From the NCBI GenBank assembly GCA_030549335.1, contig CM060188.1, forward strand, positions 14,449,501-14,513,500: a stretch of DNA of 64,000 bases. The letters run 5' to 3'. Position 1 is the first letter of the stretch. Each line of letters opens with the position of its first letter. A model generated the notes under the pieces. It was not told where the DNA came from, ran no database searches, and saw only the letters and a program-made list of their open reading frames with translations. Position numbers and translations under genes: made by a program. Shown piece after piece: positions 1-13,344 of the stretch. The stretch comes from Pontederia crassipes (lineage: Eukaryota; Streptophyta; Magnoliopsida; Commelinales; Pontederiaceae).

Positions 1-188
1 GGACTTTATTGCTAATTATAGTAGGCTTACATCAAATGATGTCTTTTGACTTAATGAGCCCCATCATGGCCTTCTCAATTTTTTAGTATTAGGACAGTTC
101 TAATTTTTTACATCAATAAATAACTGGATGATAAAAAAATATCGTGAACAATACTGCCATGCTAAACATCTTACGAAATGGTTGGCAT

Positions 189-483
189 TGTTAAAAATAT
201 AAAATCATTGCTTTTTCTAACGATTTAACTTTTTTAAAAAATTGATTAGCACATCAAATTTATCATGATATCAAAGTCAAGTGTCTTGAGTTCGAATCTC
301 CTTTGTTTTAAAGAAAAAAAATTTCTTCACTTAGTTGTCCATATATTGGACTTGAGCTAGATCAAAAATTAACAACCCCCCACAGGTGAGGGGGAGGGGA
401 GTGTTAAGAATATAATATTATTGATATTGTTCTTCTTAGCGGTTTAAGCTTTTAAAAAAATTGATTAGCATATCAAATTTAAT
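189..483 (+). mobile_element. SMART/TRIM-like miniature LTR retrotransposon, copy 1
   Basis: Two similar segments of about 80 bp lie in direct orientation (189-265 and 402-483). Both start TGTTAA and both carry ATTGATTAGCAYATCAAATTTA near the end. Directly after the first is TGATATCAAAGTC, close to the plant primer-binding site TGGTATCAGAGC (initiator Met tRNA). Directly before the second is a purine tract, AGGTGAGGGGGAGGGGAG, which fits a polypurine tract. Total length is about 295 bp with no coding capacity, the size class described for SMART elements. No clear target-site duplication was found. The 3' edge is uncertain by a few bases. Confidence 0.7.
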
Positions 484-489
484 ATGCAC

Positions 490-2750
490 TTCTTTTTTTT
501 TTGCAAACTTTTTAATGTAAACTCAACAAATTATGTTGTTATCCTTTTAACTAATTTTGATTGAGAATACGAGTGGAATAATTTTTAAGTGGAATAACTC
601 GTCGTTTTATTTCAATAGATAGCTAATTATTATTAGAAAAAAATTCCCTTCGACCCATGAACAAAAAAATAAATTTATAAATATATAGTTAAAAATATAA
701 TAAATTAATTTTATGTTAACAAATAAAAAAATCATTTAAAAAATATAAAAGAAAAAAAATGGTAAAAAGAGCATAATAAAAAAATTACAACAAATGAAAA
801 GGCAGAATTGGACGAGATCAACCATCAAACCTTTTTAAGATTTGAAAGTTTGACACTTACCACCAGATTAATTATAAGGTGGGGGTATGCATTCCGCCCG
901 TGTCCTCCATAATCTTTTAAAAACGAAATGATAATTAACAGATATTCAAACAATCGATTTGGAAAAAAAAAATGCACGAAGCAACTCAATTTGTTGTTGC
1001 TTCATCACTGTCTCGGTCCAGATTCCTGTTCGTCCCCTCCATAATTTATATATGCGGCAAAGATCCAAATAGAAGCAATACAAACAAAATGTAACGTGTT
1101 CCACAAAGAAAAAAAGATAATAGAGAATAATAAAGACAAATATTTTAACATAATTCCTTAATTTCGACCGTCACCAGCATAGAAAAATTACAAACTGTGT
1201 TGGCGATCGGAAGTAGCATCCTCCACGGAAGAAATTAAATAAGGCAAAATTGATTAGTAAGATTGTGTCATGAAGTCATTAGCACTATGTTTGAATTGAG
1301 ATGAATAGAGGATTAAGAGGAGGAGGGAAAGGAAAAGAACATTTTTTTTTTAGATAAAATTTTAAAAAAAGAGAATGAAAGAGAATCTTCATTTTTTTTC
1401 TTTATTCTTCTTTTTTTGTGCTATTTTTTTAACTTCAAAATGAAGTATAAAATTTTCTCTCTTTTCTCTTTTTTTTCTTCCTCTTTATTTTCTTTGCTTC
1501 CCCTTAACGAGTGTTCATCTAAACATAGTGTAAGTAGTAGTGTCATGAGATATTTTCTCGTTGACACGACATGTGAAACTTCGCGGCATCAATGGTAGTT
1601 TTAGGTTATTAATTTTGTTCAACATCAAATTAGATGAATGCTAATAGCAACACCTACCATTGACCTAAAAAAAAGAAACCAAAATATGAGAATTAGTCTT
1701 GGAGACTCTCCTCATGGAGTTATCAAAATAGTTAGCAACTAATTTATTGTTTGTCTATCGACATCAATAAAGAATAACTAGTATCAATAATTGCTTATTC
1801 CTTGATAAGGATAAGCATTTTTGGTAAAAAGTCACTGGAATAGTTTATCCTTTATTACATTATTGGTGGCGTTAATTCTATTAAATCCCGTTGGCTTTTT
1901 TTTTTTTTTTTGACAAAAAAGAAATCATCTGGGTGATGTATTTACTTTTTCTTTTAACCAAGCAGATAACGATGAAATTAAAATCTAGTTAATATGTAAT
2001 CGCCTCCTAATTTTGTTTACTTTTTATAAAATCCATGTGTTTCTCCGTTTAGTTGGATTTTATTTCTAAAAAAATATTAAAATAATACATAAAATAACTC
2101 GGTTTAATATAGAAACTATTGTTCAGCGAAATTTCCGTTAAATACATATATTAATTCCTAGTAAAATAATACAACCCTAGATTGATTTATAAAACAATAA
2201 TATTATATTATAAATTGGGTAAATAAATGAGGCATTTCATTTTTGTCCCACAAGTTTAGACCGAGATTTCATAATATTATCCGGATTTAAAAACGAGATG
2301 TATTATTCTTCTAATTTTCGGGACGGATTGAGTCGATAGGCCACATGCCTCCGTGTCGACCACTTCTAAAAAGGTTTACTTATTGCATATCTAGTTTGAA
2401 TCTCTTGTATGCCCACTTACGCACCCATTGTTTCTGTTGTATTTGCTTTTAGAGGAGAAGTTATATTCTTATCCATTTCCTTTGTTTGACGCATTTCCTT
2501 TTAAAAATATCGATAATTATATATTATAATATTTGACAAGCATTAGTTATATAAGTGATCATTTATATTGAAATAATTATTAGACAATACATACATTTTA
2601 CTAAAATATCATCAATATATATTTCAAAACATTAGTCCTATATCAAGTTCAATAAACAAAAAAATATATAAAAATATAATCAATAGAAATAAACATACCG
2701 GATATTTTCTAATTCATAATGGAAGCATTAAGCAACTTGCTTTTCAAGTC
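490..2750. other. AT-rich DNA without supported genes
   Basis: This stretch of the duplicated block holds poly-A/T tracts, pyrimidine-rich runs near 1390-1500 and no convincing reading frame. The small open frames here are low-complexity and match no family I recognise. Confidence 0.7.
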
Positions 2751-2897
<147 letters not shown>

Positions 2898-3158
2898 TCA
2901 GTGACAGGTTCTAGCTCCGCCATTATTATAATGTTAGATATATCCTCTGCCTTCATTTCAAAATTCAACTCATTTTAATTTAATTTATTAAACATTTGTG
3001 GTATCATTTTCGATAATTAGAAAATGATTGGTGTATAATGATAGAATTGTGAAATTGCTCTCACTATTCTTCATGCATATGTAATGGTCTAATTTTTTTA
3101 TTTTAAAATAAATTATACTGTCATAATATAAAATACAATATATCATTATCACTATCAT

Positions 3159-3273
3159 GATATAAGTGACGGAGCAGGGGGTCTTGGGAGTAAAAAAAAA
3201 AGAAGTTAAAATATGATGCTTACATGTATATTGGCTCCGTCTGAATTTTAAGATAGACTCCATCACTTATATC
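3159..3273. mobile_element. Small TIR element (MITE-like)
   Basis: Inverted ends GATATAAGTGACGGAGC (3159) and its complement GACTCCATCACTTATATC (3256-3273) enclose about 115 bp containing a poly-A tract. No clear target duplication was seen, so the family is unassigned. Confidence 0.45.
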
Positions 3274-4557
3274 TAATGTTCTTTCGACCTTTAACTTAAT
3301 AATAGTCAGGTCGTCATACATATACGTCTTTGGACAATTATCTATCCAAAAGAGTAATCTTGACGTTTATTTAGAATAACTCTAAATAGATTTATGCTAC
3401 TATCATTAAGATGTCCTGAGCAATGCAACATTCTTATAGGAGAATATATTTTCTGAAATTCTATTTTGGCTTACTTTATTATACATCATAACAGCTAATC
3501 TAATTTTTTTTTCTAACAAGAAAACTATAAATTTGAAATTTAAATGTACTTCCACATGTTACGGGTAACGTAGGAGACATCTCTCTTTTTTTCCGGAGAT
3601 CTTAATTATCACTGCTTAGCTTTCAATTTGCCTCTGACCATCAAATTAAACGTGAATAACCCGTCCTCCTTTCTTTGAAACAAACAAGTTAAGTTAAATA
3701 TGAATAAAATTTAAGTAGATTAAATATTAATAAAAAAATTGTTGGAAATTAATTTAACATTAATTCAAAAATTAACTTTTTTATCGAATAAACACATTAA
3801 AAATTTCCAAAAAAAATAGGACAATAAATAAATTAATCTTATAGATTTGGCAATATCTTCTATTTAAAAATTATTCCAGAAAATAAGTGAATTTAAAAAA
3901 TATATAAAATAAGAAGTGTTAAATATGTTATTTATCTAAATGGGTCTACAGCCCGTTAAGGATTTAACAATTAAGATTAGTTACTACGAAACCTTGAAAT
4001 TTAAACTCAAACTTAAACTTAAACTTAAGAATTGGGCCTAGCAGTAATAATGAGGTCCTTCCCGAAAACCTAAAGTTGACATTTTATTAACAAATAAAAA
4101 AAATAAACTGAAGCTCAACATATATTATAAATAAATAAATGTAGACGATTCATACTTAACATTAACCGTTGGTTTAAAAGATCAAATAAGCTAAGTTATA
4201 TCTTCACTTGATTATAGATACAGAGAGCAAACTTAGGATGAATTCAATTAACAGAATATATACACTTTTTAATAACAAATTAAAATTATTTCTTATATGA
4301 TGTCAATAAAATGATATATGATATGTTCACTTTTCTCATGTTTATGATCTCCTGGTTTTGTGTTGGATGATAGAGTCCAGAAAAAAAATTTCCTGCTTCA
4401 GTGCTAATATGTATAAGCAATTTTTAATATATAAATTACCTTTTTTTCCTACAGAATCAAACTTCGACAAAAAATCTCTATTTTCTTTTTTTTATAAAAT
4501 ATCATACAACTTTGTTAAGAAATAAGATAAACCATTCATTTATACCAACCGAGAGGC

Positions 4558-4614
<57 letters not shown>

Positions 4615-4797
4615 ATGGCATGCAAATCCTGGGTTTATTACCATATGGATCATTTATAGTTTAAGTAATAATAGGCAAATCAGATTATCTGATTTTCTAA
4701 GTATCTGTCTCTCACTTAACTTTTACAGAAATCAACATGCTTGCACGGTACTATCTGCAGGGTAATTCCACTGGCGCCGGCGCGGGCGTCTCTATAT
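3274..4797. other. Intergenic, downstream of the PR-10 pseudogene
   Basis: AT-rich sequence with no recognisable gene. It contains a compound (AT)n(GT)n microsatellite at about 4561-4614. GC content rises sharply after 4760, at the 3' end of the PR-10 exon. Confidence 0.6.
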
Positions 4798-5080
4798 TTA
4801 AGCGTACTCGGCGGGGTTGGCGATGAGGTGGGCTTCAACAGCCTTCGTCATCCCCACAATTCCCCCCAAGATCTTGCCCTTGTCCTCTGCGTCGAGGTCG
4901 TCGGCCCCGAGGGCCTCGTACTCTATGGTGACCGTGACGACGGAGCCGCCGCCGGCAGCCTCGAACTTGAACTCGGTGGTCTCAGCCTTGAGCTTGATGC
5001 CAAGGAGACCTCCATCCACCACGGAGTACTCGAAGACGTGCTTGTGGTGGTCAAGCACTTTCACCTTAGTCCGTCATCGG

Positions 5081-6205
5081 GGTAAATTACACGAATGGTT
5101 CCTCAATTTTGAGTCGATTTTCAATTAATTCTTCAACTTTAATTTATAATCAGAACGCCCCTCAGCTTTTATTTTCTTGCACGATTAGTTTTTTTGACCG
5201 GTGATAGTGAATTTCTCGGTTGCCTTGTATACGTGATCGACATGTCAGTCATTTCTCTTTCATCCATCTCATTTAAGTCATCCATGTCATTTAACGCGTC
5301 AAACCATATAAATTACACGGATCGTCCCCCAACTTTGATATTATTGCACGGTTCATCCACTTGATTGATAAGAAACAGTCTCTCGATTATCTTGCGATGT
5401 GGCATAATAAAATATAATAAAAATTTTTAACTAACTGACATCACATAATAAAAAATATTATAAAAATTTCAAAGCGCAAACGAGCTAGCAGAGAAGGGGT
5501 GTCGGCCCCTCTCTCCAAGCTCGCCCTTTGGCGAGCTGGCATGAGGGGCGCCGGCTCCCTCTCCAAGCTCGCCCACTGGCGAGCTTCGCACAAGGGGCGC
5601 TAACGTCCTCCGCGAGCTCGTCGACGATTCTAAACGATTCAAATTGAGATACTATAAAAAATAAAAAAATGATAGGAGCACCCATGAACTTGCGATGGGG
5701 CGTTAGCGTCCCTTGTGCGAGGCTCGTTAGTGGACGAGCTTGGAGAGAGGGGCCAACACCCTCCTCTGTCAGCTCATCTGCGTCCTAAAATTTTTATAAT
5801 ATTTTTTATTATGTGATATCACCTAGTTAAATTTTTTATTATATTTTATTATGCCACGTCACAATATAATCGGGAGACAGTTTCTTACCAATTAAGTGGA
5901 TGAATTGTACGATAATATTAAAGTTGAGAGACTATTTAAAAATCGATTTAAAATTGGGGGACGATCCGTGTAATTTACTTGGTTATGAGCGTTAAATGAC
6001 ATTGATGAGTTAAATGATGTGGATGAGAGAGAAACGATTGACGTGTCGGCGCGCGTATGCAAGGCAACAGGAAAACCCACTATCACCGGTTAAAAGAACT
6101 AATCGTGCAAGAAAATAAAAGATGAATGACGTTCTGATTATAAATTGAAGTTAGAGGACTAGTTGAAAATCAACTTAAAGTTGAAAGACTATTCTTGTAA
6201 TTTAC
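5081..6205. mobile_element. Mutator-like foldback element in PR-10 exon 2
   Basis: The two halves are inverted copies of each other over several hundred bases: GGTAAATTACACGAATGGT at the left end, and GTAAATTACAAGAATAGTC as the complement of the right end. The centre is GC-rich, with repeated GGCGAGCT and GAGGGGCGC words, and the arms are AT-rich. Flanks CCGTCATCG (5071-5079) and CCATCATGG (6209-6217) could be a diverged 9-bp target duplication, as expected for Mutator-like elements. The exact ends are uncertain by about 3 bp. No transposase is present. Confidence 0.8.
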
Positions 6206-6817
6206 CTTCCATCATGGTCTGGAAGCCGTGAACAACTGCAACAAGGGATAGTTCGATCGTGAGGTGGAGTACCAAAGGCAAGTTATGGTTTTTAAAAAAA
6301 ATAACAATTAATTAACTTTATAAATTTATGCGTCGATTAAGAGATATTAAAACGCAAATAAAAAATTATTTGTAAGGGTAATAAAGTAAATTATTCAGTT
6401 TTTTTACTGTTAATACCGGAGATTAATAATATAAAGCTATTATATATTTTTTAGAAAAAAAATACACACTAATTTATTGGATTCGGTATGTTACAACTTT
6501 TCTTCTCTCTCTTATAATAACATGATATTGATAAAGTAGTAACGCATAGATCTTTTGATTTGTGAATTGAATGCAATGATGTGTTTGTACTATTTCATAT
6601 TCGCATGCATTAATACTATTTTTTTTAAAATTAGTTAAAAATCTTTTATTAATTTGCTTCAATAGTCCGAGAACATTCTTTGACACATACAAAATAAATA
6701 ATATTTTATTTTAGAATAAACAACTTTCTTACATTACAATATATAATATCTTAGAAATTATTAATTACTATCCAAAATAAAATATCATAAAACAATTGTT
6801 GTTTATGTTATATTGTA

Positions 6818-8322
6818 CACTACAAGAAAATCGCGATTTTTCGACGGACAATTTTCGACGGTTCGAAATCCTTCGTAATTTGCGACGAATTTTTTGATGA
6901 TTTTATTTCCGATGAATTAACCGTCGGAAATGATTTATATTATTATTTAATTTTTCGACGATTAGGAACGTCGATATTTCCGACGGATATCCATCCGTCG
7001 CAATTTTCGACGAATTTTTCGACGGTCACGACCGTCGGAAATGAAAAAATAAATTATGTAATTTATTATATTATTATTTAATTTTTTGACGGATTTTCCG
7101 ACAGTTACGATCGTCGGAAATGAAAAAATAAATTATATAATTTTTATATTATTATTTAATTTTTCGACGATTAGAAAAGTCGATATTTCCGACGGATATC
7201 CATCTGTCGCAAAATTCGCCGTAATTTCCGACGATCGTAACCGTCGATAAATATATAATAATATCATATAATTAATATTTTTACAATTAAATATTTGCGA
7301 CGGTCACAACCGTCGGTAACTTTAAAAATAATTAATATATGCATTTCCGACGACCAGAGCCGTCGGTAATTAAAATTTCGTTATCCCGCTTTTTTTATTT
7401 TTCCACTTTCTCGTCATTCGAAATCCAATATATACCCTCTCCTCTCCTCTCTCACCCTCCACTCCTCTCTCTCCCCCCCTCCACTTCTCTCTCCCTCTGT
7501 CGGCTACTCTCCCTCCTCTCCTCTCTTTCTCCCTCTCCCTCTCTCGACCGACGAACTTCTGACCGGACGTCATCGATCGCCGGCTCTCTCTCTTCGGCCC
7601 GGACCGCCTTGCGGGCGAATCCGGCCCCAGCGGCCCGGACCGCCTTGCGGGCGAATCCGGCCCCAGCGGCCCGGATCGGGCGCCGACGGCCGAATCAGGC
7701 GTCAAGCGGTCGGATCCGGCCCTCAGCGTCCGGATCCGCCGCCTGGCGGCCGGATTGGCCGCGGGCGTTCGGATCCGTCGGCTGGCGGCCGGATCCGCCA
7801 ACTGGCGGCCGGATCCAGCCGCTGGCGGCCGGATCCAGCCGCTGGCGGCCGGATCGGCCGTGGGCGTTCGGATCCGTCGGTTGGCCGCAGCTCGATCCTG
7901 TCGCTAAATTTTTTATATTTAAAAAATTCTTTGCGACTGTTGCGACCGCCGAAAGATCGACGATTGCGACGACCGTCGAAAGTTTCGACAGTTGCGACCG
8001 TCGAAAGTTTCGACAGTTGCGACCGTCGAAAAGTTTCGACGGTTTGAACCGCCGGCCTTTTCTGACGGTTGCAACCGTCAGAAACTTTCGAACCGCCGAG
8101 ACTTTTCCGACGATCAGAACCATCGATATTTCCGACGAATTTTTTTCAACCGTCGCAAATCGGTTTGACGAATTTTTTTCGATCGTCACAAATCGGTTTG
8201 CGACGAGCGTTTTTCCGACGGATCGATTCCGATTGAAAAACCGTCTGTAATTACGTTACCGACGATTTTCGAACTGATTACCGATGGTTTGGACCGTCGG
8301 TAATCAGCGTTTTTTAGTAGTG
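6818..8322. mobile_element. Non-autonomous CACTA (En/Spm) element 1
   Basis: It starts CACTACAAGAAAATCGCG and ends in TAGTAGTG, the complement of CACTACTA, with a perfect 3-bp target duplication GTA at 6815-6817 and 8323-8325. Subterminal zones carry dozens of copies of TTCGACGG, CCGTCGGAAAT and related words in both orientations, which in CACTA elements are transposase-binding regions. The interior holds the TATA, CT-rich and GC-rich cargo described separately. No transposase frame is present. The element sits in the intron of the PR-10 pseudogene. Confidence 0.93.
7427..7890 (+). other. Gene-like cargo in CACTA element 1
   Basis: A TATATA box (7429-7434) is followed by about 120 bp of CT-rich sequence and then a GC-rich block in which GGCGGCCGGATC recurs with a period near 20 bp. 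A tandem duplication of CGGACCGCCTTGCGGGCGAA is at about 7600-7660. An open frame of 303 codons crosses it (7339-8250), but its composition is low-complexity Ser/Pro/Arg/Ala and it matches no family I know. I regard it as cargo, not as a proven gene. Confidence 0.6.
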
Positions 8323-9046
8323 GTAGTTAGATATTAGTCCAATCATTATAATATCTACTAAATAGTTTTTATTAAATTTATAATCAAATTGTTATTTGCT
8401 ATTTTAATATACAATTGTTTATTCTTTAAACAAATCGTTATCTTCTAATTCAATTATTATCCTCAAATAAAGATATTAACTTTTCAAACAAAGGTTAGAT
8501 AAGTTATGCTGTCATTGTATGAATAATATGTCAACTTCTTTAGGATGTACCCATTCAACCGTCCACCGGCCACATGTTTAATGAGATTGAGACATCCAGA
8601 CGTATAAGATCAACTGAATAAAAACAAACAAACACTAGTACTATTTAAGTGCATATATATAATGACTTTATTTTAAAAAAATATGGCCATCAGCCATTCA
8701 TAAATAACAAAAATATGTAATTAATTTCTTACTCTGTCTACTTCAAGGTGTTTAAATTCTCAATATTGAATACGATTAAATTTTTATATTAAAATGATTA
8801 TATACTAATTATGATAAATGTACTGTTACTAATCAACATAATTAACCTTTTTTATGTATACATACCATGAACCATGTGATACTTTTTTACGGTGCCGACT
8901 CCGCCGTCTCCTTGGATGACTTCAATCTTTGAAATGAGATCGCCCTTCACCTTCGGCATCAGATTCTGGCCGTCGAGGCTCGACTTCCACATCCTCTCGA
9001 CGGCGACCGGCGAGTTCACCACCTCGACCGCTGATTCGGCGACCAT

Positions 9047-10663
9047 CTTCGCTCGCTCGCCTGATTCCTTGCTTCCTTACTTTTGGAAGAAGAAGAGAAA
9101 GAGGAAGAGGAAGAATCAGGTAATAGCATAAGTTATGGCTCTTCAAGGTGTGGGAGTGCTTCTATTTATATCCGTCGCAATATAGTATGGAGCTAGTAGC
9201 GTAGTTGACTGGCAACTTTAGTTTAATTGACCTGCAAAATAATATAACATAAATCGATTATTTACTAATAACATGTGAAATGTGAATTATTAAATTATCA
9301 TTATATGATTCATAATTAAAATGATTTGTACATATGAATGATGCAACTTTCTATATGGCCATTTTTAACCATAAATCATAATTATATAATTAAGATCGGA
9401 TGTCTATCAAGTTTAATATAGTGTCATTGAATTTATTGTTTCGTACAAATATTTAAAGAATCGACCATAAAAATTGGTCATGGTCAATTTTCGAGAAACA
9501 ACTTTAGTTAGAAGACTTCGCCCTCAGCCAACAAATTGGTCCATGGGTGTTTGTGACGATTTCTAGATGGTCTAACATTATTATATATATGTGGGTCCCG
9601 TTCATGGAGAAAAAAAGTGAACGAAGAAGGTTGAAACGTCGAGTAATATTACATATATAAGAAAAAAATGACATTGATTTTAATAATGTAACATTGAGAA
9701 GTATATATTGTTTATTTACAATTTTCGCTCCGTCGACGACCTAAAGCTAGCGTTGTAGAAGTTGATTAGGTGTATCTACATCTTTATTCGGACAGTACGT
9801 AGTATATATTGGGTTCACCAAAACTATCAAGTTGTTATCGTTATCTGAAAACAATAGTGTAAAGAATCAATAAATAGTTGTTGAATTCTCATCCAGTTTT
9901 GCCTCATTTATATGTAACATTAATAAACATATTTTACATGATGAACGCATAAGAAGATTAACTATAGAAGATTCGAACTATCACGTATAGTTCTAGATCA
10001 ATTGATGAAATTTAGCGTACATAGAAACAATGAAAAAAAAACCCATCAAAGAACACCATAAAAAAAAAAAAAACAGATGGCTTCTAATAAATCAATTACC
10101 GACTTATTTTGTTATTCTTGTTTTTTTTTTACAATACAAGCAATCGTATATACCAATTTAAGTTAGTTCGAGCAACAGACCCAGATAAAAAAAGGACCTA
10201 GAGACCTCTCACTTTACATAAAAACTTAATTATTACTAAATCAAGTGTTCTTTTATACTATAATAACATACAAGTTATATTTGATGATGGATCAAACATA
10301 ACTTTTTATCATAAATTTATATTTTAATATATATATATATATTTAATAAAAAATTGAAAATTTGAGGGGGGCAGCCCCTCACCTTATATATAAACCCCTC
10401 CTCACCCTATATGTGGTCCGACGTTCAAATTAATTGATAAGTTATTTATCCTAATTTAAGAAAATTTGGAGTACGAAATTCAGCATATATTTTGGGGGCG
10501 TCGTTGGAATACGTGATCGAGTAAACGCCGGTAGCTGCCCAACTATTGACTCAATTAAATAAGCACGACCTACGAAACATCGCATTTATCTGGTAAATAG
10601 ATGTAGCCATAGGACGCGAGTTACAGGAGGGATGATGACGGAAAAGGAAGTAATTTGTCTTTG
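9047..10663. other. PR-10 promoter side and intergenic DNA
   Basis: After the PR-10 start codon comes a GA-rich leader (about 9080-9120) and a TATA box. Beyond about 9200 the sequence is AT-rich without any gene that I can support. Confidence 0.6.
9162..9170 (-). promoter_or_regulatory. TATA box of the PR-10 gene
   Basis: TATAAATAG on the - strand lies about 115 bp upstream of the ATG at 9046, a position that fits a core promoter with a leader of about 85 bp. The promoter appears to have survived although the coding region is broken. Confidence 0.6.
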
Positions 10664-11551
10664 GGTGTTTTTAACGTCACTCCTCCAATTTTTAATATCA
10701 TTCCACATTTTCTATTTTATTCTCTTACTTTCATTAATATTTCCTCCCTTCACTTCTTTCATAATGTCTTTTCATCTTTCACTTTTCAACAAACTTATTT
10801 ATACTAATTAATATTCTAATTATTTTTTCTTTCTCCACTTGCTTTTATTTTTTTATGATAAAAATATAATACTTATATAATATGAGATATGATACACACA
10901 TATAAATTTAATTAATATGTAAAACTAAAATTGCATCAAATGAAGTATTAGAAAATATATATGAAATAAAATGGAAATAAAAAATAATGTAAATGAAAAT
11001 AAAGTACTACAGACAAAACTAAAAGAATGATATAAAAATAATTTGTATATTCTGATTATTTAATAAGTTTGTCATTTTTCCAATTTTTAGAACTCATTTA
11101 TATGTATATTACAATATTAAATTAAATTAATATGTGTCCCCTTTATATTATATGATATTGTTATATTTAAGAATTTGGGTGAGACAAAACGTAAGAAGGA
11201 AAAAAACATAAAAGGGGTTATATTATATAAGTATTATATATTTATCATAAAAAATATATAATTAGAGTATTAAAAAATAAAAAAAATAAAAAAAGCGTAA
11301 GAAGAATTTGTTATATTATATAAGTATTATATATTTATCATAAAAAAATAAAAGCACTAATATGAAAAAAGAGAAAGTGGAGAAAGAAAAGATAATTAGA
11401 ATATTAATTAATTTAAACAAGTTGAGTAAAAAGTGGAAGATGAAAAGACACTATAAAAGAAATAAAGAGAGGGAATATTAATGAAAGTAAGATGATAAAA
11501 TGAAAAATTTGAAGTGACATTAAGAATTGGAGGAGTGACATTAAAGACACC
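10664..11551. mobile_element. AT-rich foldback element, arms of about 230 bp
   Basis: The left arm begins GGTGTTTTTAACGTCACTCC; the complement of the right arm begins GGTGTCTTTAATGTCACTCC. The similarity continues through TTACTTTCATTAATATT, GTCTTTTCATCTT and TATGATAAAAATATAATAC. No convincing target duplication was found, so the superfamily is open. No coding sequence is present. Confidence 0.75.
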
Positions 11552-13344
11552 TTTTGCCATTTTACTTGGTTTGGATGAGAAAATAGAGTGAAGCAAAAAT
11601 TTTCACCCACCATTTGGGTGGTAGGAGAGGGAAAAAGTATTAAAATTTTTATTAAGTGAAATATCTTTATATTCTAGAATAAATAGTCCTTTATTTTTAG
11701 TTAAGAAGACATAATTATCTTAAAAAATAATATTAAAACTTTTTCATCCTATTTATTTTCATTTATCTCCATCCAAACAAGATTTTAAAAAAATCACATT
11801 ATATTCTTTTCCGTAGCTTCTTTTTCCTTTCCTCTTATTCTTTTTAGACTGTCCGGTGCATTATTAATCAATCAATAATTTAAATTAATATTTAAATAAT
11901 TTATTAGTACTTAAATTATCGATAAATATTATATTATATTACAGTATTTGATAAATATTGATAATATAAATAATAGTCAAAATATTTAGAGAATAAATTA
12001 TTAAAATACTCTTAAAAATTATTTTAGATTTTAATAATAAATTATTATAAATAAATTAAGTGAAAAATAAAATGGATATAAATGAAAAAATGCAGTAAAA
12101 TTAAGAGTTATTTGTAAAAGAGAAGATAAAATCGAACAATATTTATTTAATAATAAAATATTCAAAATAGAAACTTTTATCGAAAGAATATTTTTGTCCA
12201 AATATATTTCACATCTCCTATTTGCTATCTGAGGTGACAATCAAAATTATCAAAATAATTAAAGTTATAAAAAATTAATTACAATCAAACGAGAGAATAC
12301 GGTGAATTATGAGACTATCGATAATCTATATGAATATATCTCATGCCAAATGATCCTTATTGATCCGTTATCCAAACAAATTCTAAAGAAAAACAAACTT
12401 AAACCACTTCCCACGAGTAGGTTTTAGGAAACATTAAAAAATATGTACATAGATTCTTATGTTAAAAAAATACTTACTAATATTTTATGAATTCTTTATA
12501 TGCATTATGCTAAAAAAAGTGTTACAATTTTTGTCAATCTAAACCTATTGGTATTCATGACTATCAATTTGACGAGCTCAATATTTGCAAGAAGAGATAC
12601 AATAAAGTTTGGTCAAATTGTTGGCGTCAAAATTCTTAATCTCTTTTATCAAAACAACAAAAAATGATTTTAATGAAAATTTTTTAATATGTATATATAA
12701 GGCATACATGTAATTTTAAAATTTTTTTCATGTTAAGAATCCTTTTTTTCACAACGTATATTTATACTTCTTTTGTGTCTCAATTCTTTTGTATTCGATG
12801 GCTTTATTGTCTTGTTCCTTCTATTATTTGTTATTTAGTTATGAAATTATAATTACACGGCTCAAATTGTAATCTAAGCCTTAATTTAAAAATAAACAGA
12901 CGAGAGTGGTAGCACTCCTTTGACGATAGGGTGCCGACCTCTCTAGTTTAGAGCTGTGGTGTTTGGTTTGAGATTACTTATTCATGTAGCTATTTTATTT
13001 TTTTTTTAAATTTTTTTTATTCTCTAAAGCTGTTCAAGAAATTCATCACTATGTTTTGGAACCTTTTAAAGAGATCAACTTATTGATATAATCAATACTC
13101 AATTTAGAATTGGAAGATTTACAAGAGGTTGACTAAATCTACTAATTCAATCATTATTATGTTAATTTTTAAGTGCGACCTTTACTCACCTATCTTCATA
13201 TTCCTTGGCAGCCGGATTCATGATGGTATCCAACTTCAAATGGATTCTAGAGTTAAGTTAGTCTCTTACATCTCTTACTATTTTGGGGTATTAAGAAACT
13301 AAAAAAACGATATCCTCTTCTCTTCTACCTCATCTATCGTATCT
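11552..13344. other. Intergenic AT-rich DNA
   Basis: No supported gene or element. The last part (about 13060-13340) may be a very degraded upstream continuation of the RNase H-like pseudogene. Confidence 0.5.

Larger units (their letters stand above)
4798..9046 (-). pseudogene. PR-10/Bet v 1-like protein gene, disrupted
   Basis: Exon 1 (8866-9046, 60 codons plus one base) starts at ATG 9046 and encodes a PR-10 N-terminus with the glycine-rich loop GDGGVG at residues 46-51. It ends in the donor GTATGT after the first base of a codon, which is the intron position and phase of Bet v 1-type genes. The C-terminal part of exon 2 (stop at 4798, frame open to about 5073) encodes LDHHKHVFEYSVVDGG and ends NPAEYA, typical of the family. 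Between them lie a 1.1 kb foldback element inside exon 2 (about 5081-6205) and a 1.5 kb CACTA element in the intron (6818-8322). The 5' part of exon 2 is probably 6206-6235, after an acceptor CAG at 6236-6238. In-frame TGA occurs just upstream of the 3' piece, and the two halves of exon 2 differ by one base in frame. PR-10 proteins are small cytosolic ligand-binding defence proteins; this copy is very probably non-functional. Confidence 0.85.

Noticed and set aside
260..310. tRNA-like B box (GAGTTCGAATCTC)
   Set aside because: No matching A box or cloverleaf; it lies inside the SMART-like element, downstream of its primer-binding-like site.
7339..8250. 303-codon open frame in CACTA element 1
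   Set aside because: Low-complexity composition, antisense frames also open, and no family resemblance; the length follows from GC bias and repeats.
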